Assembly: GCA_039111635.1 (NCBI GenBank)
Contig: JBCAQO010000007.1
Span: forward strand, 2,914,001-2,978,000
Reading direction: 5' to 3'
DNA from: Heterobasidion occidentale
Taxonomy: Eukaryota; Basidiomycota; Agaricomycetes; Russulales; Bondarzewiaceae
DNA: 64,000 nt
Position 1 is the stretch's first letter. Each line of letters starts with the position of its first letter. Below the pieces are notes generated by a model. That model ran no database searches and was not told where the DNA came from. It was given only the letters and a program-made list of their open reading frames with translations. A program made the translations under genes and the position numbers. Positions 11,214 to 20,089 of the stretch are shown here, in pieces.

Positions 11214-12168
11214 TCACGCGCCTGTCTTGCCGTTCGCCGCGAACCCCGACACGCCGGGCGGCGACGGGTAGTACTGCGGCGGCGATCCCGGCGCGGCGGG
11301 CGCTCCTCCTGCGTCGTAGCCGGTGTGGTTCGGCGGGGGCCCAGCGGGCTGCGAAGCAAGAACAGGCGACCCAAAAATCGTAAGAAAGGTGCGTCCAAGG
11401 AAAAAAAAAACTGAAGAGAGAGGGACGCACGGGAGCGAAGCCCTGGTTCGGGTCGTAGCCGTAGCCGTACCCTCCGCCCTGCCCTTGGAACGTCTGCGGC
11501 GGGTACTGGGGCGGCGGGTACTGCGCGCCCTGCTGCCATCCACCTCCACCTCCACCTCCACCACCGGGACCGGGATACTGCCCATTGGCGACGTAGACGG
11601 AGTTGGAGTTAGGGTTGTACGCGTTTTGGTTTTGCGAGGCGTGCACATAGGCGAGGTTTGCTTGGCGCTGGCGGCGTTTGCGATACATGCCAAGCGCGCC
11701 GAGGAGGAGGATGAGCCCGACGACTGGAGTAGGGAAGGGAGCGGTGGAGTGATAAGCGGAGGCGTGGGTGAGATTCAAGACGGAGGAGAGGGAAGGAGGA
11801 GGGGAAGGAACGTACTGAGGCAGACGGCGATGGCGATGCGCGCGCCGGTTGAGATACGGCAGCGCTCGAAGCCGTTGCTGTCGTATGTCGTAGGATGTCG
11901 GGACGCAGAGTGGGGGCACAGGGTGTAAGCACAATTGCGCGGGAACGTTAAGATGATGTCATAGATGGCGGGCAAAGAAAAGGAAGAAACGAACTTGTCG
12001 ATGAAGCAGTCGGCGCGGGCGCCGAGCGCGGAGGAGAGCAGGAAAAGCGTGAGCGGAAGGCGAGGTCGTGATACTGCATAATCGACCGGGCGTGAGGGCG
12101 CGACATAAGATGGAGATGCGTCAGAATACATTGAAAGCAATAGAGGCGGCTGGTTACGCACGAGTCAT
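11214..12168 (-). CDS. single-pass membrane protein with signal peptide and Gly/Pro/Tyr-rich tail
   Basis: Five exons on the minus strand. Exon 1 is only 7 nt (12162-12168, ATG ACT C); exon 2 starts at 12073. Joined, they give a signal peptide reading MTLSRPRLPLTLFLLSSALG then ARADCF. Next come a short ectodomain (CFIDNNGFERC), a transmembrane helix (AIAVC joined to LIVGLILLLGALGMY) with the stop-transfer KRRQRQ, and a cytoplasmic tail rich in Gly, Pro, Tyr and Gln with a run of nine glycines. The last exon ends GFAANGKTGA-stop. Introns are GT-AG with pyrimidine tracts. Small membrane proteins of this design are common in basidiomycetes; a role in cell-wall sensing is only a guess. Confidence 0.75.
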
Positions 12169-13444
12169 GGTGAAGTCAGTCGAGATCAGATAATAGGGCG
12201 ACAAAACGTCTGAAGCTTCGCAGTGTCAGGGATCTGTTGAAGGGCGTCGCAGTCGTTGGGAGTAGAATGTGTGAATGGGATGGACGTAGGGAGACAAGAG
12301 GCGCAGGCGACCCTGCGAAACAAAAAGCGACATTTGAGTCAGTCTCTAACTCCATTTGATCTCGCGCTCCGCTCTACCGAGCCCGCCTGAGCCCAGTTCG
12401 GGTCTTAGCCTTGGCCGGTGCGCTACTTTGCTGGAGCCTCTGACAGTAGCCTGTGGGCGCATAGCGGTGCAGGCACAGCCTCCCCGAACCATGACCGATA
12501 CGAGTCGACACTTCAAACAGTCGTGCACAGATTTGATATATGATACTCACGAGCCAGCGATCGTTCACTCGTGGATGTTGAACGTACAGAAGAGAGGCGA
12601 GAGCGAGGTCTGGGTGATACAAGCTAGTACAGAAAACACACTGGTCAGGAGTCAAGAGGTGGTCTGTCGACAGGGCTGAGGGCGTCGACGGTCGCAAGGT
12701 ACGGATAAATCCTCGCTTCGGCAGGTGTACAGGTTACGAGAGGTTACAAGGGTCGAGGACAGCAGATAGCGAGAAATGGCGACTCGGGGAATCGAGGGAT
12801 TAGGCGCAAGGATGTGAACTTTGGCTGGTGGGAACCTGCGATTGTCAGGAGAGCGCGCGCGACTGCGCACTCCCCAAAATCTCCCACCGTGTCCTCATGC
12901 AGGAGCACTCCCTGCAAGGTACGTAGGGCTAAAAACTCTCTAGTGACTCACTGGGATCTAGGGTCATCTTCCGTGTGAGGTTTGCGTCTGCGAAGGGGAG
13001 GTGGCCTGAGGACTTGGAGCTCTCTGCGCTTCCTTTGCTTCCCGGCGACGAACTCCTCTACCCCGTTCCCTCTCCAGAAGAGCGAGATCGCCGCACTCCC
13101 CGCTAGTTGCTACTTCTACTGCTTCCTAGCGCTCCTCGAGTTTTATCTGACGCTCGCAAGATCCTACCTCTCATTCGATCTTACCTCTGTACCCAAATGG
13201 CGACACCGCGGGCTTTGTTGGTTCCATGATCACCAAGAACGCAAAGCCATGTCTTAGGGCTGATAACATCATATCTCGAGACTGACTGACTTCCTCGTAA
13301 TATGACTTGACCTCCGACGACAACATGAATAATCGAGACGTGTATGGATTCGAGTCCTTGCAGGTTCAACCGCCGCATGTCCATTATTTTTAAACATGCC
13401 AGACCCGTCGCCGTCCCGTTCTCAGTGCTACTACCTCGTTCCGC
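12169..13444. other. gene-poor region
   Basis: Contains the promoter side of the membrane-protein gene. ORFs here are short, lie on both strands and show no domain signature. I see no repeat. Confidence 0.35.
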
Positions 13445-14370
13445 ATGCATTCCCACTCGTATATGCCTGAAGGTACTCCAGAGCCCTGGCACCTGTATCC
13501 AAACGGCTACCCAGATGGCTTCCGCGAATTCATGGTCGACAAAGCCGCGTACTATATCGGCATCTTCGATATCATTCGGAAGCATGTCAGCGAGTTGTCT
13601 TCGGACGCCACCAGGTTACCGTACGACCGCGACCTCGAGGAGTGGACGAGCAATTCCAATTACCGAACGCCAGACATTAGGGGCGCGAAGGCGAGAGCGT
13701 CGTTCTACTTACGGTGCGACGGGCTCTGTCGCTCTCTCACCAAGAGAGCAAGTGTCCCAGATCACGGCGGAGTCTCCTGAGGGCGACCACGCCGTGGGAA
13801 GGTACGTCTCAAGGCGTCTCGAGCCTGTTTCCTGTGTCCACTGACCTGTATCAAGCCTTTACCTGGCAGGCTTCGCGGCACAATCTGCTCTCGAATGTCT
13901 GCGCGAGCAAGATCTGTTACATCATCATGATAAGAATCAGATCATTCGTGAAGGCGAACTGCGCGTGTGAGGCCCTCGATCGCCGTCGAATTCTGTTTTG
14001 GATGGACGTTGACTCCTGGACTCGGTACCAGGATGGAAGCCGAGATGGGCGAAGAAGCTTTCACGAGGCTCATGGCCAGGCATAACGACAGGTGAAAAAA
14101 CTTCGAGTGTCTCGCCGAGACGATCCGGTACACCGACGGGGACAAGATCCTGGAGTGCCCGTCGAGGACTGCGGACGCAGCATGAGCGCGGGGGGCAATT
14201 CTTACGAGATCTCGTATGTAGACGAGGATGGAGAGACGGGGACGAAGGAGATCCGGGAAGCGGAGATGCAAACGATCGTGGAAAACTTGCTTTCAGGTGA
14301 AAATCTTTGCTATGGCGAAGATCGCAACTTGAAGCATCACGAGGTTCCAATCCCAAATCAGTGGCGGTAG
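13445..14370 (+). CDS. unrecognised multi-exon gene, possibly broken at its 3' end
   Basis: An ATG at 13445 opens a frame reading EPWHLYPNGYPDGFREFMVD and YYIGIFDIIRKHVSEL. With GT-AG introns (about 13712-13760, 13802-13869 and 13970-14030) it continues LRATTPWEGFAAQSALECLR, DLLHHHDKNQIIREGEL and MGEEAFTRLMARHNDR. The composition and consistent phase support a real gene. After about 14090 the frames conflict: FECLAETIRYTDGDKILECP is followed by a stop, while YEISYVDEDGETGTKEIREA lies in another frame. I do not recognise the family. It may be a truncated gene or need an unseen splice. Confidence 0.4.
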
Positions 14371-14890
14371 CCGGAGAACCAAGGCGCTTGTGAAGGCAGG
14401 AACAGTCACTCACACCTGGACGTAGATCGTGGACCCCGTCAGATAAATCCCGTCGTAGCTGGAAAGCTTGATTGATGCGGGGGGCCAAGATTCGGTGAGT
14501 GCGTATATCCCAATCAAATAAATGATGGCGTACATAGTCTGGCTTATGCTGTCAATGGAATTCCATCTGCTTGTCCAAGGTGCCCCCTTGTAGACTCGTG
14601 GCACGCCCGGCGATGTGCTATGACATTTATTGCGTTCTTCAGGTTGACCATCCTAATTGAAATGAGGGACTGGTATCGAAATGCAGCGCCTAGTACTTCA
14701 TTTTTTCATCTGGCTACATGCAATCCCTCAGCGCTTCCTGTCAGGCTCGGCGGCTAGTGAAGATTTACTTATATCGCAAGACCACGGCATGCCGGTCAGA
14801 AGGCCTGCTTGGTCAACCAGCTACTAACGCCGCCTCGAGCATACTTATAAGTCCGGCTGTCGCTCGTGCCCGCTGCTCAATCTTGACTCT
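14371..14890. other. intergenic
   Basis: No supported gene. Probable promoter of the following DUF6534-like gene. Confidence 0.35.
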
Positions 14891-16714
14891 ATGCCCTTCC
14901 TTAACACGCGGCCGTTGGATCCGTCGTCCTACGCATTGCTCCTGTGAGCCGTCTTTTTTCTCGGTGTTTCTTCTGCGCGTGTCTCTGCGTATCTCAATAG
15001 ATGTCTGTGTAGGTCCGGGCCGACGCTCATTGGCACGTTTATCAGCCTCATCATGTATGGTGTCGTCTTGATGCAGACGTATTCATACCACGTGAGCTAC
15101 AAAGAGTACGTTCGAACCGATGTGTGCGCGTGAATTGAGGGTGCTCAGATGTGAACATCAGCGACAAGACATGGCAGAAGGCCTATGTACGCTTCTGACG
15201 ATGTCGGCGGTTCGTGGGCTCGGGCTGATGTCCAAAGCACAGGTATGGACGTTATTCGTCGTGGGCACGGTGAACATAGGGCTGGACATGGCGCACATCT
15301 ACGACCACCTGGTCAACAGATTCGGTATGTCCCTCGCCTCGAATCTCTCTCCGAGCTTCTCCGATGACCCTCGATCGAATGGTGTTAGGAGACGTCGCTG
15401 CGCAGGGAATTCCGAGCTGGTGTAACTATTCTGGCCATCTTTCTCGATCGTTTACGTTGACGGCACCCGGTTTCTATTCTAGTTTTTGAATGCGGTAAAC
15501 GTTTGAGTCCCTCACTCGATGATACTCACGCAACTGATGCGCTCGTGGCCACTTCGCAGGCCCTTTGACAACCGTCAGCGTTTTTGGGCTGTTCATGATC
15601 GATCGCGAAACTAAAGCATCCACAGGGAATTATAGGGCTGATGGTCCAATTGTTCTTTGGTCGTCGAATCTGGATACTCACGAACAGTCTATGGGCGTTC
15701 ATCTGTATCGCGGCGTTAGCCGTCATAGAGTGCCGTGCGTAGAGCCACAGCTTGCACCGCGAGGCTTATTACCGATAAGAATCATCCCACACAGTCGCCG
15801 CGATAGCTACTAGCGTGGCCATGCTCTGCATGCCTGACGTCCTGATCACATCTCGCATCCAGTCGGCCGTCATCGTCTGGCTGATCGCAGCGACCATCGA
15901 CGACACGCTGATCACGGTCGTCCTCGTGACATTCCTGGTACGTCCTCCACGCGCGACCTCGTGTCGTCCGCAGCTGGGTCGACGAGCTTCGCCGAGTCGA
16001 TGCTTTGTTTGATAATAAAGAAGCGACACAAGACCGGGTCTCCCCCGACAGACGATGTCATCGACAAGATCATTCGACGTGAGTCCGAGCCGCAGCGCGC
16101 GAGGCCGCTCGGAAAGCAGAGATGGCTCAAGCTGATCCTCATTCCGCGCCCCCACTAGTCACCATCCAGACGGGCCTCGTCACCGCTCTGTGGGCCGTCG
16201 CAGACTTGGTCTTGTACATCACCTTTGTGTGTCCCTCTCTTTCCCATCCCGGGAATGTCCCCCTCGGCGCATTACTGATCGGATCCTACATCGTCGCTTC
16301 ACTAGCCAGCTGCGTAGTGAGTCCGTTCGACCGATGTGCTCACCGTTCGAACTGTGTGTCTCACGATCGCCGATGCCGCCCGCCGCAGCCACATTGTCTT
16401 CAACTACTCCTTGGCGGAGCTGTACACGATCTCCCTTCTCTCGAGCCTGAACTCCCGCAAAGGCTGGACGTCCTCTGTCGAGTCGACCAGATACATAGGC
16501 GGGATCAGCCGCCCCCGCACCATCGAGTTTTGCGACAGGAGCGCACTGGGAGACGTGAGCCGCCCGCCCTGCCTCCGACCATTCATCGTTCGTTCCTGAT
16601 CTTCATGCACTATCTTAGAGCGAAAGTGTGCCCCGCGACGCGGCAACAGCAAAGCGCGCGATCACGGTGCGTGCTCTCTGTGCAGTAGCGCCAGCTTGCA
16701 AGTTGACCCGCTAG
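14891..16714 (+). CDS. DUF6534-like multi-pass membrane protein
   Basis: Plus-strand, intron-rich gene. Exon 1 (14891-14943) gives MPFLNTRPLDPSSYALLL and exon 2 (15013-15105) gives SGPTLIGTFISLIMYGVVLM then QTYSYHVSYKE. Later exons read LFVVGTVNIGLDMAHIYDHL, GIIGLMVQLFFGRRIWIL, IATSVAMLCM with RIQSAVIVWLIAATIDDTLI, TGLVTALWAVADLVLYITF and FNYSLAELYTISLLSSLNSR. The GP-LIG start, the Q-FF-RI motif and the LY-SLLSSLNSR motif are hallmarks of DUF6534, a basidiomycete seven-helix-like family of unknown function. The stop codon at 16712-16714 assumes that the last exon, from 16619, runs on. The start codon depends on the first intron (14944-15012). Confidence 0.75.
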
Positions 16715-17155
16715 GTCACGAATGTACGACAGACTTTTATGAGCGAAGGTTCCCAGGAAAGCAGCAACCATGAGGCTCCAGCACGCGCGGAGGTATAAGT
16801 TTTGAGATGGAAGGACCACTTGGATTAATTGTGAGCATGGATTTGCACAGGGCTTACTCTATACGCCATTATATTATCATAGTTTTACCGTCAACAAGAC
16901 ACACCAGAGCTTTGCTCCGGTGTTGTGAACAGACACAATATCGGGAAGCATCAGGATGATTATTGCTCATGCTAAATTCTCTTTTTGAATTACATTCAAT
17001 GGTATTTTATTTATTTATGTTCTGGGAAACTTAAGTTCTCCTCGGTCTGCACCTCGGAATAGGGCTGCAAAGACATGAGCGACAAGTGAACAACCTGCAA
17101 CCTCCTGCAACACAGTAACACTTCAAGATTTGTCTAGGTGTATTAGCAATTTTAT
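16715..17155. other. AT-rich intergenic stretch before the transposon stack
   Basis: No gene seen. AT-rich runs such as TTTATTTATTTATG near 17007. It ends where LTR-like sequence begins. Confidence 0.4.
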
Positions 17156-17187
17156 TGTGACTTGACCTATTGGGGCCTTTTGGCCAG
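17156..17187 (+). repeat. left piece of an old LTR (LTR-C), target of element E2
   Basis: TGTGACTTGACCTATTGGGG followed by CCTTTTGGCCAG is a diverged version of the family LTR start. It stops at GCCAG (17183-17187), the 5-bp target-site duplication of E2, and its continuation is found after E2 at 44833. Confidence 0.75.
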
Positions 17188-17766
17188 TGTTATGACTTGA
17201 CCGATCGGGGCCCTTCGGGGCCGGTCTATCCGATGGTTCAAGCATCACATGCTAGGCGGCTCCACTACGGAGCGTACATCAAGGTATTTGGCATGTCCTT
17301 AGGAGCCGACTGGACCGATGGTTCTTCAAGACATCGGTAGAGGCTATATTGGAGGGACACGAGGTTCGCACAGAGATAAGGGAGGCATTCACATGCCATG
17401 GGCTTAGGGCTTACGGGTAAGCACCTCGTCGCACCAGGATGGATTGGTGCGACTGGAGAAGTACAAGAGTAGGCACCGGCTGAGAGAGACGGTGACCACA
17501 ACTCTTCTGGGATGGAAACCCGGAGAAGCATACGGACTCTTACCCTATACCCTATACAGTATATAAGGCCCATAGAATAGGCTAAGGATCTTCAGTCTAT
17601 TCTCTTCGTTCCTACGCAGTCACCACACTGTGTAACTTAGAGCCAATCATTATTCCCTCCTGTATCGTTACCCGATATGGTCGAGACTTCGTCCATCACT
17701 CAGTCTATTGTGCGACCTAGGGAAGAACCTGTTACTCTTGGGTTACCGAACAAGCAGTTTGTAACA
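17188..17766 (+). repeat. 5' LTR of E2
   Basis: 579 bp, TG...CA ends (TGTTATGACT ... TTTGTAACA). TATATAAG at 17560-17567, and the expected transcript start AGTCTATTCT at 17594. It pairs with the LTR at 44249-44827. Confidence 0.9.
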
Positions 17767-17768
17767 CT

Positions 17769-17778
17769 AGAATAGACT
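17769..17778 (+). promoter_or_regulatory. self-priming primer-binding site of E2
   Basis: AGAATAGACT begins 2 nt after the LTR and is the exact reverse complement of AGTCTATTCT at 17594-17603, about 34 nt after the TATA box. See the equivalent site in E1. Confidence 0.6.
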
Positions 17779-17818
17779 CACTTTTACCCCTACCTTGCAC
17801 CACACTCTACTTGCTGCC

Positions 17819-18406
17819 TGTTATGACTTGACCGATCGGGGCCCTTCGGGGTCGGTCTAACTGATGGATCAAGCATCACATGCTAGGCGGCTCCACTACG
17901 GAGCGTACATCAAGGTATTCGGCATGTCTTTAGGAGCCGACAAGACCAATGGTTCTTCAAGACATCGGTAGAGGCTATATGAGAGGGACATGAGGCTCAC
18001 AGAGTTCACACAGTAATATGAGAGGCATTCACATGCCATGGGCTTAGGGCTTATGGGTAAGCACCTCGTCGCACCATGATGGATCAGTGCTACTGGAGAA
18101 GTACAAGAGCAGGCGCCGGCAGAGAAAGATGGCGGCCACAGCTCTCCTAGGATGGAAACCTGGAGAAGCATACGAACTCTTACCCTATACCCCATACAGT
18201 ATATAAGGCCCATAGAATAGGCTGAGGATCTTCAGTCTATTCTCTTCGTTCCCCTGTATCTACACATACAGGATTCTTAGAGCCAAATATTATCCCCTCC
18301 TGTATCATCGCCTGATACAGTCGAGACTTCGCCCACCACTCAGTCCATTGTGCAACCTAGGGAAGAACCTGTTACTCTTGGGTTACTGAACAAGCAGTTC
18401 GTAACA
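17819..18406 (+). repeat. 5' LTR of E1
   Basis: 588 bp, TGTTATGACT ... GTTCGTAACA. It contains a GGGCCCTTCGGGG hairpin-like start, a TATATAAG box and a TGTATC...GATACA inverted repeat near the 3' end. Confidence 0.95.
18200..18243 (+). promoter_or_regulatory. E1 LTR promoter: TATA box and inferred transcript start
   Basis: TATATAAG at 18200-18207. AGTCTATTCT at 18234-18243 lies about 34 nt downstream, where transcription would start, and is the reverse complement of the site just after the LTR. The start is inferred from spacing, not measured. Confidence 0.6.
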
Positions 18407-18408
18407 CT

Positions 18409-18418
18409 AGAATAGACT
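18409..18418 (+). promoter_or_regulatory. self-priming primer-binding site of E1 (Tf1-like)
   Basis: AGAATAGACT lies 2 nt after the LTR. No TGG-type tRNA-complementary site is seen here; instead the site pairs over 10 of 10 bases with the inferred 5' end of the element RNA. That is the mechanism known for Tf1 and related chromoviruses. It is conserved at the same spacing in E2 and E3. Confidence 0.65.
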
Positions 18419-18877
18419 TGCTTTTGCCCCTACCTTGCACCACACTCTGCTTGCTGCCACACTCTTTCTCACAACCCTCATCAGTGGCATAGACACCCAC
18501 CGAAGAGAGTTACTTCACACACCCTGGAGCAAGACCTAGGCCTAGGATTCCCGCCAGGCACTAGACGAATCCATAACCAACTTCGACAGAATAATCGTCC
18601 TATCCATCAAAGAGAAAACCGCTGGTACTACTCCGACACCAGTCGACCAGCACCCCCAAACTTTGATAACTGCTCGTACCGAGAAGGACAATATTTCTTC
18701 ACAAGAGAAGACGAAACAGAAGCTGAGTGGGCTTGGGACGAAATAACAGAAGACTGGGTAGAGCCACCCCAGTACAGGAACCCCGAACCGGAAATCCCGG
18801 ACACATCGGAGGAAGAAGAAGGAACATCCGAGTCCGAAGCCTCGGATATTCAAACACCGATCAACACCCGAAACATT
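18419..18877 (+). other. AUG-free leader with in-frame gag-like extension
   Basis: From the inferred transcript start to 18878 I find no ATG. From about 18416 the frame of gag is open. It encodes protein-like sequence such as RENRWYYSDTSRPAPPNFDN and an acidic EAEWAWDEI...DTSEEEEGTS segment. Comparison with E3 shows several third-position changes (TAC/TAT, GCA/GCT, AAC/AAT). The region may be translated from a non-AUG codon, or may once have had an upstream exon. Confidence 0.45.
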
Positions 18878-20089
18878 ATGTCGACAAATCCTACAGACCC
18901 CCCCGTCTCGTCGGGAAGGGGCAAGCTCAAACTCCCTGATAACTTCGAGGGAGACCAAACACAATCACAGAAATTCATCATGAATTGCCTCCTCCTTTTT
19001 ACAACAGAATCGGACCGATACAAGACGGACACAGACAAAGTTTCCCTCGCTCTCTCTTGCATGAGATATGGAACAGCCAGCGTGTGGGCGGAAAGTTTCC
19101 TAAAGAAGACAGTAGGGGCGACCCCGCCCAAGACCGTAGGAACTTGGGACGACTTCCTTGTCAGGTTTAAACTCCAGTTCAAGGAAACGAACCTCACGGA
19201 CAAGGCCCGAAGCGCCCTCATGTCTTTCTCTCAGGGGAAGATGACGGTGGATGAATATTCAAACCAATTCATCCTTATAGCTGCCGATGCCGACATCACC
19301 GACAAGGAACAAGTTCCTTACTTCTAGAGGGGGCTCGATCCGAGGGTCATGGACAAGATCTATGACAAAGAAACCCCGCCGAAAGACACAATCCAAGACT
19401 GGGTTAACACTGCCTGTGAAATAGACGGATGCCTGAGAGCCCGAACTGCTCAAAAGGCGATCCTCGCCAACTCCACCTCCTTCTGAAGTGACTTCCTCAA
19501 CCGCTTTCACCTCCAACCAGCTCGTCGCTACAACTCTACCACCGCCCCTCGCAGAATGAACAACCAGGTAGTCGACATGGACATTGACGCCTCCCGAAAA
19601 AGAGATGCCGCTCGCCAGAAGCGCACTTATGACGGCAAGCCTACCACTCGTTGTTTCAACTGTGGGAAGCTAGGGCATTGGGCGTCTGACTGCTGTTCCC
19701 CTCGTAGAGGCGTTCCCCCGCCTCGAGGAAATCCACGCAAGCCGATGGGCGGAGGAGGTAGACGAACTCGCGCTGCAGACATGGAGGATGAAGACGAGCA
19801 AGAATCCCCAGTGGGAAACGATGCGCGACTACATCGAGGACTGGAGGAGGGGAGTTCTCATGGCCACCACCGTCGGGTACCACAACCTGGTAATTCGGTG
19901 GAACGTGAGGACCCTTCCGCAAGAAGGGGAGGATCACGCCAGAGCAATGGAGAGCGCTACGTACCGCCTAACGGACGACGAAGAAACGGACCCATCAGTG
20001 ATACTAATGGCGTCCGAGCACTCTTCCAAGAAGTAGGGGAGGCTGAGGCAAAGAAGATGTTGGTGGATCTGGCAGAGGATTTTTCCTGA
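18878..20089 (+). pseudogene. gag of E1 (two premature stops)
   Basis: Retrotrans_gag-type capsid protein. The first ATG of the transcript is at 18878. Capsid signatures are YGTASVWAESFLKKT and LMSFSQGKMTVDEYSNQF; the zinc knuckle CFNCGKLGHWASDC is near 19651-19692. The frame ends at 20087-20089. It is interrupted by TAG at 19325-19327 (E3 has CAG) and TGA at 19484-19486 (E3 has CGA). The first stop is shared with E2, so it predates E1 insertion. Normal product is about 404 aa. Confidence 0.9.

Noticed and set aside
11323..11928. 201-aa plus-strand frame
   Set aside because: Antisense shadow of the membrane-protein gene's Gly/Pro-rich exons; high GC keeps the opposite frame open.
13981..14488. 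183-aa minus-strand frame across the unrecognised gene
   Set aside because: Composition is Arg/Ser/Pro-rich and it lies antisense to exons that join in phase; a shadow.
17265..17573. Repeated ~100-aa minus-strand frame starting MGLIYC in most LTRs
   Set aside because: It recurs only because the LTR recurs, changes length between copies, and includes the TATA region on the other strand. No sign that it is expressed.
18542..18964. 140-aa minus-strand frame in the E1 leader
   Set aside because: It is antisense to the conserved gag extension and has no independent conservation; a shadow.
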